A DNA stretch of 33,501 bases from Acidimicrobiaceae bacterium (GTDB lineage: Bacteria; Actinomycetota; Acidimicrobiia; Acidimicrobiales; Palsa-688), in the NCBI GenBank assembly GCA_003156795.1, contig PMHU01000149.1, forward strand, positions 6,594 to 40,094, written 5' to 3'. The position numbers and the translations under genes are program-made. Below the pieces are notes generated by a model. It made no database searches. It had not been told where the DNA came from and saw only the letters and a list, made by a program, of their open reading frames with translations. Position 1 is the stretch's first letter, and each line of letters begins with the position of its first letter. Shown piece by piece: positions 22,709-31,304 of this stretch.

Positions 22709-23626
22709 ATGAGCGAGGACTACCGCTTCATTACGTATGAGGCCCTTGACGACGGAGCCATTGCCCGTATCCTCTTGAACCGCCCGAAGACGCGCAACGC
22801 TCAGAGCCGTGGATTGCTGGTCGAGCTCGACGACGCGTTCATGCGAGCGGAGGCGGACGACCAGGTCCGGGTCGTGATACTCGGGGGCGTCGGTCCCCTT
22901 TTCTCGAGCGGACACGACATGGGCTCCTCCGAGTCGCGCGCCGAACTTACTCCCGGACCCGATCAACATTCGACGGCCGGGATCAACGGCGGCACTCGAA
23001 CCGGGGCCGAGAAGCGCATGCTTCAGGAATGGCACTACTTCTTCAACAACACCCGGCGGTGGCGCGATCTGCGCAAGATCACCATCGCCCAGGTCCAGGG
23101 GACCGTTTTCGCCGCCGGCCTCATGCTGATGTGGGCGTGTGACTTGATCGTCGCCTCGGATGACACGTTGTTCGCCGACGTGGTGGGCACCCGTCTCGGT
23201 ATGTGCGGGGTGGAGTACTTTGCCCATCCATTCGAGTTCGGCCCGCGCAAGACCAAGGAGCTGATGCTGACGGGGGACTCGCTCGACGTCCACGAAGCGC
23301 ACAGTCTCGGAATGGTCTCGAAGATCTTCCCGCGTGCCGATCTCGAGCAGAAGACCCTTGAGTTCGCGCGTCGGATCGCGCAGCGACCGACCATGACTGC
23401 CCTCCTGATCAAGGAGTCGGTCAATCAATGCGTCGACAACATGGGCTTCTACAACGCCCTCAACGCCTGCTTCACGCTCCATGAGCTCAATCACTCGCAC
23501 TGGGCTGAGATCCACGAATCCAAGTGGCCCATTGCAGAGGTTGAAGACGGCGTTGCCGACTGGCGCAGTGCGCCGGCGGTCCTCCCTGCGCTCAAGGACC
23601 AACCCGAGGCACCCGTTCCCTCGTAG
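22709..23626 (+). CDS. crotonase-fold protein without the hydratase glutamates
   Basis: The 305-residue protein has the crotonase core: ILLNRPKTRNAQSRGLLVEL, the oxyanion strand LFSSGHDMG, and AQVQGTVFAAGLMLMWACDL. It is about 45 residues longer than usual because of an insert at roughly 72-115. The two catalytic Glu of enoyl-CoA hydratase correspond, by my alignment, to Met in GLMLMWACD and to a non-acidic residue in LFADVVGTRLG. The GVEYFAHPFEFGPRKTKELM segment marks a distinct actinomycete subgroup annotated as enoyl-CoA hydratase. It may be an isomerase, hydrolase or other crotonase-fold enzyme. ATG 22709 follows GGAAGGAAACG, a strong ribosome site. Confidence 0.9.
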   Translation: MSEDYRFITYEALDDGAIARILLNRPKTRNAQSRGLLVELDDAFMRAEADDQVRVVILGGVGPLFSSGHDMGSSESRAELTPGPDQHSTAGINGGTRTGAEKRMLQEWHYFFNNTRRWRDLRKITIAQVQGTVFAAGLMLMWACDLIVASDDTLFADVVGTRLGMCGVEYFAHPFEFGPRKTKELMLTGDSLDVHEAHSLGMVSKIFPRADLEQKTLEFARRIAQRPTMTALLIKESVNQCVDNMGFYNALNACFTLHELNHSHWAEIHESKWPIAEVEDGVADWRSAPAVLPALKDQPEAPVPS

Positions 23627-23664
23627 GTTTTCTGTCCGACCTGATAGAGCCAGAGGAGCCGAGC

Positions 23665-24468
23665 ATGGATCTGGGACTAGCCGGGGCTACGGCAGTCGTC
23701 ACCGGTGGCACAAAAGGCATGGGACTCGCGACGGCTGAAGTGTTGGCGGGCGAAGGCGCGTCGGTCGCGGTGCTTGCAAGGGACCGGGCTGGTCTCGACC
23801 AAACGGTAGACCGGCTGCGCGCCATCGGCAGCCCTGATCCCGTAGGGCTATCTGTGGACGTCACCGATGCCGGACAGATTGAGAGGGCCTTCGCCGAACT
23901 GTCGGAGCGCTGGCCGTGCCTCAACTCCCTGGTCAACACGGTTGGTCCCATGGACGGAACGTTCGAGAACCTGACCGACGAGGATTGGGACACGGCGTTT
24001 TCGCTGGGCACGATGTCGGCCGTACGGTGCATCCGTGGCGCCCTGCCGCTATTGCGCAGGGCTCCTTGGGCGCGGATCGTAAATATCGGCGCCCACTCGA
24101 TCAAGAGACAGAGCCCTCGCCTGGTCGCCTACACGGCTGCCAAGGCCGCCCTGACCAGCATTTCCAAGAACTTGGCTCGCAGCCTCGGGCCTGAGGGAAT
24201 TCTGGTCAACACCGTCAGCCCCGGGACGATCGTGACGGCCAGTTTCAGCAGCACGTTGAGGCCTCTCTTCGAGGCCGAAGGGCTGGACCCTACGGATCCT
24301 CACGACGTGATGCGCTGGATCGAGTCCAACTTCAATCATCCAGTCGACCTCGGCCGCGCCGGCCTTCCTGATGAGGTCGCTTCGATAGTCGTGTATCTAG
24401 CCTCGAAGCGCAACGGATACGTAACCGGGGCCAACGTCAACGTGGACGGCGGAAGCGACTTCAACTGA
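23665..24468 (+). CDS. SDR-family protein with altered active-site motifs
   Basis: The 267-residue protein has the SDR cofactor loop TGGTKGMG, an Asp in SVDVTDAGQ, the Tyr-Lys pair YTAAK and the end VTGANVNVDGGSDF. Two motifs differ: NNAG is NTVG, and the Ser normally thirteen residues before Tyr is Ala, with Ser at minus eleven in IGAHSIKRQ. It may still act as a dehydrogenase with a shifted Ser. By context it would oxidise the hydroxyacyl-CoA made by a crotonase-type step. ATG 23665 has GAGGAG before it. It ends only 11 bp from the convergent P450 gene. Confidence 0.88.
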   Translation: MDLGLAGATAVVTGGTKGMGLATAEVLAGEGASVAVLARDRAGLDQTVDRLRAIGSPDPVGLSVDVTDAGQIERAFAELSERWPCLNSLVNTVGPMDGTFENLTDEDWDTAFSLGTMSAVRCIRGALPLLRRAPWARIVNIGAHSIKRQSPRLVAYTAAKAALTSISKNLARSLGPEGILVNTVSPGTIVTASFSSTLRPLFEAEGLDPTDPHDVMRWIESNFNHPVDLGRAGLPDEVASIVVYLASKRNGYVTGANVNVDGGSDFN

Positions 24469-24479
24469 GCCCCGCAAGA

Positions 24480-25700
24480 TCAGCCCCATCGGATCGGCAT
24501 GTGTTTGATGCCGGCTACGAAGTTCGAACGCAGCATCTCCACTTCGCCATCGAACCGGGCGTCGGGCATCCGGGTAACGAGCTCGGTGAAGATGAGCCGG
24601 AGCTCGAGGCGAGCCAGGTTCGCGCCTAGACAGAAGTGGGGACCCCCGCCCCCGAAGGCGACGTGATCGTTGGGAGTTCGATCCACATCGAACATGAAAG
24701 GATCGGGGAAGGCCTCGGCGTCTCGGTTCGCCGACGCGTACCAAAGGACCACCCGATCGCCCTGCCTGATCGTCTTACCTCGAAGTTCGATGTCCATGGC
24801 CGCGGTTCGACGGAAGTAGTGGATCGGTGAGGACCACCGGAGGATCTCCTCGACGGCACGTTCGATTCGCGCCGCGCTCGGATCCTCTCTCAACTTCTGC
24901 ATTTGGTCGGGGCTCTCGATAAGTGCCCGCATCCCGTGGGCGGTCGCGTTACGAGTCGTCTCGTTTCCGGCCACGACGAGAAGCAGGAAGAACATTCCGA
25001 ACTCGGCCTCCGTCAACCCCTCGCCTTCATCCAGCGTGGTGTTCGTCAGCTTGGTGATGATGTCGTCGCGAGGATTCAGCTCCCGGTCCTGCCTCAGTCC
25101 ATCGGCGTACGAAATCATCTCGGCTGATACGAGCATCCCGTGTTCGAGGTCCCCTTCGTATTCCGGGTCGTCTATGCCGGTCAGCTGGTTGCTCCACGCG
25201 AAGACCCTCTTTCGGTCCTCGTCGGGGACGCCGACCAATTCAGCGATAGCTTGGAGCGGGAGCTCGGCTGCGACGTCTTCGACGAAATCACACGAGCCCC
25301 GTTCGACCACGTTGTCCAAGACCGTCTTGGCTTTGAGAGCGAGGTGACCTTCCAGAAGGCGCAACGTCCTGGGTGTGAATCCCCGGTTGACGATCCGCCG
25401 GTAGCGCGTGTGCTGAGGAGGGTCCATTCCAGGAAGCATTTCCCTCATGGCGGCACCTTGAAGATCGTCCGGGTCGATGTCGATGAGCGTGAAGCCTTCT
25501 GACACGATGAAGCGTTTGGCATCCCGGTTGGCCATTTGCACGTCAGCGTGCTTGGTCAGCGACCAGAAGCCGATCCCATTGCTGTCGACGTGCCAGTGGA
25601 CCGGGTCTTGGTCCCGCAACCGGGCAAAGAAGTCATGGTGCTCCTGGCGCTTGAAGATGTCCGGACCCAGCACGTCCTGGGTATCTACGTCGTCAGTCAT
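24480..25700 (-). CDS. cytochrome P450, CYP124/125/142-like
   Basis: The 406-residue soluble P450 has the I-helix VVAGNETTRNATAHGM, the K-helix ExxR in EEILRWSSP, and the heme loop FGGGGPHFCLGANLARLE with Cys357 as iron ligand. GMDPPQHTRYRR followed by GFTPR, GNETTRN, and the ending NFVAGIKHMPIRW are shared with actinomycete CYP124/125/142 enzymes, which hydroxylate terminal methyl carbons of sterols and methyl-branched lipids. This is family resemblance, not proof of substrate. ATG 25700 has GAGAGG five bases upstream, better than GTG 25706. It is the last gene of the minus-strand set with the CoA-transferase. No ferredoxin or reductase gene lies nearby. Confidence 0.94.
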   Translation of the reverse strand: MTDDVDTQDVLGPDIFKRQEHHDFFARLRDQDPVHWHVDSNGIGFWSLTKHADVQMANRDAKRFIVSEGFTLIDIDPDDLQGAAMREMLPGMDPPQHTRYRRIVNRGFTPRTLRLLEGHLALKAKTVLDNVVERGSCDFVEDVAAELPLQAIAELVGVPDEDRKRVFAWSNQLTGIDDPEYEGDLEHGMLVSAEMISYADGLRQDRELNPRDDIITKLTNTTLDEGEGLTEAEFGMFFLLLVVAGNETTRNATAHGMRALIESPDQMQKLREDPSAARIERAVEEILRWSSPIHYFRRTAAMDIELRGKTIRQGDRVVLWYASANRDAEAFPDPFMFDVDRTPNDHVAFGGGGPHFCLGANLARLELRLIFTELVTRMPDARFDGEVEMLRSNFVAGIKHMPIRWG

Positions 25701-25743
25701 GGGCACCTCTCGGGTCTCGTTGGGTTACTTGTCGGTTGCATGT

Positions 25744-28146
25744 TCAGCTGCTCGGCTTCCAGCCGGCCGGCCGGTCGCCTATCACGCCAGATTGGCGGAG
25801 ACCATCCAACTGGGCATCGTCGAGGGAGAGGATCCCCGAGAGGATCTCACGATTGTGCTCCCCAAGCATGGGGGCCGGATGCGTGAACCACGGACCGGAG
25901 TGGCCCGAGAACCGAACGGGGACACCATGGATCTCCATGTCGCCGATGACTGAATGGTGGACCGCCTCGACGAACCCTCGGGCCCGGAGGTGAGGGTCAT
26001 CCAGTACGAAGGGAGGACCGACCACCGGCGCGACTGCGATGTCCGCGGCCGCCAGTTCTGTTGCCAGCTCGTCGATTTCCCTGGTGGAGCAGTACTGCTT
26101 GATCCTTCGGTCGAGCTCATCTGCTTCGGCCCGGCGGCCGTCGACGCTGTCGAAGCGAGGATCGGTCGCCCAGTCGGGATCGCCTACGGCTAGTTTGAAC
26201 CCTTGCCACTGACCATCATCCTCTATGGCGATGGCCAGCCAGCGCTCCTTGGCCGAGCACTCGTAGACTCCTTGCGGAGCCGCCATCGGCCCTCGATTGC
26301 CTACCCGCCCGATGGACGCTCCATAGGCGGAGTGCTCGATCACGACCTCGGCCGCGATATTGAGCGCAGCGTCGATCATGGTCACTTCTATGTGACGCCC
26401 GACCCCGGAAAGGTCTCTCTCGCGGAGGGCTGCGAGAAATGCCACGACGCCGTGCATGCCGGCCACGGGATCGCACGGCCCGCGAGGGATTACTGGAAGG
26501 CTGTCCGGGAACCCCGACATCCATGCCATCCCGCTCAGCTGCTCCATCGTCTGAGCGAAGCCGGTTCGATCCCTCCATGGCCCTGAAAGGCCGAAGCCAG
26601 GCATCCGCATCATGATGGCCCGCGGGTTGGCCGCGGAGACCGCCTCCCAGGTGATACCCATTGAGTCGAGGACACGCGGCGAGAAGTTCTCGACCAGGGC
26701 GTCAGAGCGGGCGACCAGGTCGAACAGGAGGCGGCGCCCTTCGTCGCATCCGAGGTCGAGGGTGACGGCCCGCTTGTTGGTGTTGACCGATTGGTAGTAC
26801 GGGCTCCATTCCCACCAACCATCCTCGATCGGTTTCTTGGTGGAGCTGAAGCGCATACCGTCGGGCCTTTGGATCGACTCGACCTTGATCACCTCGGCTC
26901 CGAGGACCGCCATGATCTGGGTTGCCGATGGGCCGGCCCAAAAGGCTGTCAGGTCGACGATCCTCAGCCCGCTGAGCGGCTTTCCGGGCACGTTGGAGCG
27001 TCGGGGCTTACCAAGCTCCAGCTCTCGCGGAGTAGGCGCGTGCGCCCGTGGCGTCCAAGCGGCGCCATTGTGCTGACCCAAGGCCGGCGAAGCTCCGAAG
27101 GGGTGGGGTGCGGCGCCGGACACTCTGTAAGGAACGTTCGGCTGAAGGAAGGCACCCGAGGGATTCAAGACGTGACTCCGACGCTCCTTGAGATGATCGA
27201 ACTCCGTGATGGTCTCCGGCCGCCCCACGTCGGCTACCGGTATTCGATACGCAACGGCGAGCTCGACGATGTCTGCCGTGGTGTGCCGGGTGGTCCAGGC
27301 ACCCACTATCTGGCTGAACTCGTCCCTATGGTTGATCCGTCGAGCGGCCGTGGCATAGCGATCATCGCCGCGGAGGTCCGGGCGTTCGATCATGAGCAGG
27401 AAGTCCTCGAACTGCTGCCCGGTTCCTGTGCAAAAGCCGACCAAGCCGTCAGAGGTCGGCTCGACGCACGGAGCTTCGAGGCTGCGGAAGGGCCCAGCGA
27501 AGCCACTCAATGAGTCCCGCAGACCGGAGAGCGACGAGTAGAGGGAGCCGAATCCTCCCAAAGTCGGAGCCATGCATTCCAGGAAGGAGATGTCGGCATG
27601 CTCGGGCCGCCCCAACCTCAAGCTGGCGAGAGCGGCAACCGCGGTGTACGTGCCGGCGATCCACTCGCCGATGCGCCCGCCCGCGTGCAGAGGCTCGCGG
27701 TCGGCGCTCCCTCGGCTCGCCGTGGATCCGCATCTCGCTTGTAGGGTGAACTCTGTCGCTCTTCGACCGCTGTCAGGTCCACGACGGCCCAGAAGCGTCA
27801 CCGAAATGACCGACGGACCATCCGGTTGTTCGAGGAGTTCCTCGACGTATTCGTCGGGGAGCTGCCCTCCTTCGATGAGCACGTCGGATTCGCTCGCGAG
27901 ACACCGAATCCCAGGGTCGCTCCAACTCCCGATCAGTGACCGCTTGGAAGCGTTGAGGTACTGAAACAGGGCGCTGTCACGCGTTCCGAGCTCGGCTCCG
28001 GATGCGGTCCAGTGCCTCATCGGGTCCCCTTCGGGCGACTCCACCTTGATGACGTCGGCGCCGGCGTCGGCCATCAGCTTGGTGGCGTAGGGCCCCGCGA
28101 TTTGTTCGCTGAAGTCGAGTACCCGAATTCCTGCCAAGAGGGTCAT
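25744..28146 (-). CDS. tandem CaiB/BaiF (family III) CoA-transferase
   Basis: The 800-residue protein is two family III units in one chain. The first begins LAGIRVLDFSEQIAGPYATK and contains GGRIGEWIAGTYTAVAALAS. The second begins near residue 390 with LSGLRIVDLTAFWAGPSATQ and contains PRGPCDPVAGMHGVVAFLAA, whose Asp fits the catalytic Asp position. The first unit has Glu there instead. Single-unit members are about 400 residues. The family moves CoA between carboxylic acids, or racemises 2-methylacyl-CoA. ATG 28146 lacks a ribosome site, and 73 bp separate it from the upstream amidohydrolase. It probably activates or racemises a pathway intermediate made by the P450 or used by the thiolase set. 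Confidence 0.93.
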   Translation of the reverse strand: MTLLAGIRVLDFSEQIAGPYATKLMADAGADVIKVESPEGDPMRHWTASGAELGTRDSALFQYLNASKRSLIGSWSDPGIRCLASESDVLIEGGQLPDEYVEELLEQPDGPSVISVTLLGRRGPDSGRRATEFTLQARCGSTASRGSADREPLHAGGRIGEWIAGTYTAVAALASLRLGRPEHADISFLECMAPTLGGFGSLYSSLSGLRDSLSGFAGPFRSLEAPCVEPTSDGLVGFCTGTGQQFEDFLLMIERPDLRGDDRYATAARRINHRDEFSQIVGAWTTRHTTADIVELAVAYRIPVADVGRPETITEFDHLKERRSHVLNPSGAFLQPNVPYRVSGAAPHPFGASPALGQHNGAAWTPRAHAPTPRELELGKPRRSNVPGKPLSGLRIVDLTAFWAGPSATQIMAVLGAEVIKVESIQRPDGMRFSSTKKPIEDGWWEWSPYYQSVNTNKRAVTLDLGCDEGRRLLFDLVARSDALVENFSPRVLDSMGITWEAVSAANPRAIMMRMPGFGLSGPWRDRTGFAQTMEQLSGMAWMSGFPDSLPVIPRGPCDPVAGMHGVVAFLAALRERDLSGVGRHIEVTMIDAALNIAAEVVIEHSAYGASIGRVGNRGPMAAPQGVYECSAKERWLAIAIEDDGQWQGFKLAVGDPDWATDPRFDSVDGRRAEADELDRRIKQYCSTREIDELATELAAADIAVAPVVGPPFVLDDPHLRARGFVEAVHHSVIGDMEIHGVPVRFSGHSGPWFTHPAPMLGEHNREILSGILSLDDAQLDGLRQSGVIGDRPAGWKPSS

Positions 28147-28219
28147 TTGACGAGAGTGGGACTGAGTGTCTCGAAGGGGGGTGGGGAAGATTCCGGCGCG
28201 GTCGCCAGACAGCCCGACG

Positions 28220-29527
28220 TCACTTCGTAGCGACGCCCGCCCGACCCGGGCGGCTAGCCAGCAGCTGCCTGGCCATCACCTGCGCGAAGTCGACATCACC
28301 GGCCTCCTTCCCGACTCGCGTGACGACGTCGACCTCCGGTGACTCGCTTCGGAGGTGGCCGGCCGTGCACGTTTCTTTCGGGCGGGTGGCGAAGGGGTCG
28401 AAGTGGTAATTCCGCATCGCGTTCCGGTGCGAGATCTTGGCGATCTGCTCGTCGTCAAGGCGGCTGGACACCGCAGAGAACAGCTCCGGCGCGTTTGGCC
28501 ACGTGCCATCGGAGTGCGGAAAGTCGGATTCCCAAAAGACGTTGTCGATATTGAAATGCGAAATGAGCTCGATGCCTATCGGCTCGTTGATGAAACAGCA
28601 GAGGATGTGGTCGTGGAACACTTGAGTCGGACTTCCTCCGTTGGCGAACTCGTGCTTGCTCCAGCCAGAGTGTCTTTCCTGGACGTGTTCCGCCCTCCAT
28701 GCGAAGTAGGGCATCCATCCGATGTCCCCTTCTGTGAGCGAGAACTTCAGTGAGGGGTAGCGCTCCCAGAAGTTAGCCCAGATCAGCTCCCCGAAGGTGA
28801 AAGCCGTCGTGCAGCCGGCGAGGGTGAAGATCACGCTCGCCGGGGCGTCCTTGGAGATCTGCATCGGTCGCGAGCTGGACCCGAGGTGGCAGCACAGGGT
28901 CACGTCCTCGTCACAGGCAGCCTCGAAAAGCGGGTTCCAATAGCCCGAATGGATCGTCGGCATGTTGAGCGCCTCGGGGTTCTCGGAGAAGGCGACTGCG
29001 TGGCAACCCTTGGCGGCCAGCCGCCGGATCTCTCGTGCTGCCCTGTCCACGTCGAACAGCGGCAGGATCCCACACGGTATGAACCGCTCGGGATATGCCG
29101 CACACCACTCATCGATGTGCCAGTCGTTGTAGGCCTGAATCATTATTTCGTTGACGTCTTGATCGGGACCTTGATTGAGGACCTGTCCGGAGAATCCGGT
29201 CCAGTTCGGAAAGTTGAGGCCAGCGAGCTGGCCGCCCGCGTTCATGTCTTTCACACGCTCGTGAACGTCGTAGCAGCCGGGTCGCATCTCGTCGTAGCGC
29301 GACGCGTCGAGGTTGAAGTACTCCCGTGGCTTTCCGGCCACAGCGTTCAATCCGAGGTTGCGGCCAGGCAGATCGCCGTACCACCACTGCTCCCGCCCGT
29401 TTTCGTCTTCGAGCACGCGAGGCGCTTGGTCGAGGTACTTGGTCGGTACATGGCGCTCGAACATGTCGGCGGGTTCGCAGATGTGGTCGTCGACGCTGAC
29501 GAGTATGAGGTCCTCGGGTTTGATCAT
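28220..29527 (-). CDS. metal-dependent amidohydrolase (Amidohydrolase_2), copy 2
   Basis: This 435-residue paralogue of the gene at 21373-22644 starts LILVSVDDHICEPADMFERH (Asp13-x-His15). It shares AYNDWHIDEWCAAYPERFIP, AFSENPEALNMPTIHSGYWN, CCHLGSSSRP and WESDFPHSDGTWP with that copy at matching places. It belongs to the same ACMSD-like TIM-barrel branch. ATG 29527 has GGGGAGGA six bases upstream, the strongest ribosome site in this set. It is the first gene of the minus-strand operon (amidohydrolase, CoA-transferase, P450) and faces the thiolase operon across a 164-bp divergent gap. The product is cytoplasmic; reaction unknown, likely hydrolysis or decarboxylation. Confidence 0.92.
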   Translation of the reverse strand: MIKPEDLILVSVDDHICEPADMFERHVPTKYLDQAPRVLEDENGREQWWYGDLPGRNLGLNAVAGKPREYFNLDASRYDEMRPGCYDVHERVKDMNAGGQLAGLNFPNWTGFSGQVLNQGPDQDVNEIMIQAYNDWHIDEWCAAYPERFIPCGILPLFDVDRAAREIRRLAAKGCHAVAFSENPEALNMPTIHSGYWNPLFEAACDEDVTLCCHLGSSSRPMQISKDAPASVIFTLAGCTTAFTFGELIWANFWERYPSLKFSLTEGDIGWMPYFAWRAEHVQERHSGWSKHEFANGGSPTQVFHDHILCCFINEPIGIELISHFNIDNVFWESDFPHSDGTWPNAPELFSAVSSRLDDEQIAKISHRNAMRNYHFDPFATRPKETCTAGHLRSESPEVDVVTRVGKEAGDVDFAQVMARQLLASRPGRAGVATK

Positions 29528-29605
29528 TCGGTCCTCCCCTGAACTCCGCCCGTGATCCGCCGGGTGCCATCACAAGTTCGGCGTTAGGGCCAGGCATTGA
29601 ACATC

Positions 29606-29633
29606 TTGACGGTTAGTGTCTACATCGTAATAC
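29606..29633 (+). promoter_or_regulatory. sigma70-type promoter of the thiolase operon
   Basis: TTGACG (29606-29611) and TAATAC (29628-29633) are separated by 16 bases, close to the primary-sigma consensus and rare in such GC-rich sequence. The transcript would begin near 29640, about 50 bases before ATG 29692. A weak dyad (AGTGT at 29615, ATACT at 29630) overlaps the -10 and could be an operator, perhaps for the TetR gene inside this operon; this is only a suggestion. Confidence 0.55.
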
Positions 29634-29691
29634 TGGCGCTGCCAGCCACGCAATCCCCGCGGAAGCTCCCCGGGTGCCAAAAAGGAGGGTC

Positions 29692-30861
29692 ATGGGGCAC
29701 CCCTACCAGAACGTCGCCATTGCGGCCGGATTCAATACCAAGCAGGCCAGGGTGCTCGAAGGTCACACCTCGCTGAGCATCGCCATCGAGGCCGCGCTGG
29801 GCGTCATGGAGTCGGCCGGCTTGACTCCGGCGGACGTCGACGGAGTCTTCGGGGAGTTCGCCATGGATCTGACCTACTCGCTGGGGATGGGTCCGGTCTA
29901 CGCGTCCTCACCAGGGATTGGGGGCATCCCGGCCATATTGGACGCGGCCAACGCCATCGCCGCGGGGCATTGTAAAACCGTCCTCCTGGCTGGGGGCGGG
30001 GCGGGCATCTACACCGATCGATCGGCCGTGGCGCCCTGGACCCGGGTGTCTCACGAATTCGTGTTGCCATTCGGAATGTTCACGGCGCTCGAGTTCGCGT
30101 TCATCGCCAGACGCCACATGACGATGTTCGGGACGACACCGGAGCAGATGGCCCAAGCGGCGGCGACCATCCGCAACAACGGCCACGTCAATCCTGAGGC
30201 CGTCTTCTACGGCCGCGGCCCCTTCACCGCGGCCGACATCCTGAGCTCGCGCATGGTCGCCGACCCGTTTCATCTTCTCGATTGCTCTATGACCGCTGAA
30301 GGCGGCTGCGCGCTAGTACTGACGACTGCTGACCGGGCAGCCGATCTGAAGCTCCCCCCGGTTTACATCCACGGCGGCGGTGTCGACCACAATGGACCTT
30401 CATACCAGTTCCCCCCCAGCTTCGACCTGAGGGGCGCGTCTCCCGACAGCCCCCCCAACGGCTACGTGGGTCGGCGGGCGGCCATGCGGAGCTTCGCCAT
30501 GGCCGGCGTACAGCCGTCGGACGTCGACGTGTGCGAGCTGTACGACCCTTTCTCCTTTGAAATCATTCGACAGGTGGAGGCCTTCGGCTTCTGTGAGCCG
30601 GGAGAAGGCGGGGAGTTTGTTACCAATGGCCCCATGGGCCCGGGCGGCGCCCTGCCACTGACGACAGACGGTGGACTCATGTCCTTCAGCCATGGAGGCG
30701 GGACGGTGCAGCTCTTGCAGCGGGTGATCCGGGCTACGCACCAGATCCAAGGCCTATGCCAGACCACCCAGGTACCGAACGTTGACCTGGCGCTCTGCTC
30801 GAATGGGGGAGCCGGAGCGTTGTTCAACGACGTGATGATCCTCGGGAGGACGAGGCCGTGA
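29692..30861 (+). CDS. thiolase-fold (SCP-x/Ltp2-like) protein without nucleophilic Cys
   Basis: The 389-residue protein has the thiolase fold, with SIAIEAALGVMESAGLTPAD, GGIPAILDAANAIAAGHCK and the C-terminal VDVCELYDPFSFEIIRQVEA. The C..G..A nucleophile motif reads GIGGIPA, so the acylated Cys is replaced by Gly. The usual GHP.G.TG motif is MSFSHGGGTVQLL, while LCSNGGAGALF keeps a Cys near the last loop. This is the pattern of lipid-transfer-protein thiolase homologues such as Ltp2, which form a retro-aldolase with a DUF35 protein in steroid side-chain breakdown. A DUF35 gene follows with a 4-bp overlap, supporting such a complex. AAAGGAGG directly upstream selects ATG 29692 over GTG 29674. 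Confidence 0.9.
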   Translation: MGHPYQNVAIAAGFNTKQARVLEGHTSLSIAIEAALGVMESAGLTPADVDGVFGEFAMDLTYSLGMGPVYASSPGIGGIPAILDAANAIAAGHCKTVLLAGGGAGIYTDRSAVAPWTRVSHEFVLPFGMFTALEFAFIARRHMTMFGTTPEQMAQAAATIRNNGHVNPEAVFYGRGPFTAADILSSRMVADPFHLLDCSMTAEGGCALVLTTADRAADLKLPPVYIHGGGVDHNGPSYQFPPSFDLRGASPDSPPNGYVGRRAAMRSFAMAGVQPSDVDVCELYDPFSFEIIRQVEAFGFCEPGEGGEFVTNGPMGPGGALPLTTDGGLMSFSHGGGTVQLLQRVIRATHQIQGLCQTTQVPNVDLALCSNGGAGALFNDVMILGRTRP

Positions 30862-31304
30862 CCGCACTCGAACCTCAACGCTCAGGCGAGATTCGGATTC
30901 CCAGGGCGTCGCCTATCTCACAGCCGTTCTGGGAGGGATGCGATCGCGGGGTCCTCCCCTACCAGCGGTGCGACAGCTGCAGTAAAGCGAACTTCAATCC
31001 GGTGTACATATGCCGGTTCTGCACGTCCAAGTCCCTGTCCTGGCATGAAAGCGCCGGGCTTGGCACCATTTACAGCTGGACCATCGCGTGGCGACCTCAG
31101 TTCCCTTCCTTCGCGACCCCGTACGCCCCCATCATCGTGGACTTGGACGAGGGCTACCAGATGATAAGCAACCTGGTGGGTTGTGATACGGAGGAAGTCC
31201 ACGTCGGAATGAGGATTTCCACGTGCTTCCACCGAGTTGCGGACCGTACCCTTCCCTACTTCACCCCCTTGGAAATCAGCCGCGGAGTGATGTTCGGTGA
31301 ATGA
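30858..31304 (+). CDS. DUF35 zinc-ribbon/OB-fold protein, thiolase partner
   Basis: The 148-residue protein has an N-terminal helix (SQPFWEGCDRGVLPYQ). A zinc ribbon follows with Cys38, Cys41, Cys52 and Cys55 (CDSC then CRFC), and then an OB-fold with GTIYSWTIAWRPQFP and GMRISTCF. DUF35 proteins bind CoA thioesters and pair with thiolase-fold partners: ChsH2's DUF35 domain with Ltp2 in cholesterol side-chain cleavage. Here it is a stand-alone gene without the MaoC hydratase domain of ChsH2. GTG 30858 overlaps the thiolase stop in a GTGA junction, so both should be translated together. The two products very probably form one complex. Confidence 0.9.
   Translation: MTALEPQRSGEIRIPRASPISQPFWEGCDRGVLPYQRCDSCSKANFNPVYICRFCTSKSLSWHESAGLGTIYSWTIAWRPQFPSFATPYAPIIVDLDEGYQMISNLVGCDTEEVHVGMRISTCFHRVADRTLPYFTPLEISRGVMFGE

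Noticed and set aside
22460-23602. 380-codon open frame on the minus strand
   Set aside because: It is opposite the amidohydrolase end and the crotonase gene, both well supported, and shows no recognisable domain.
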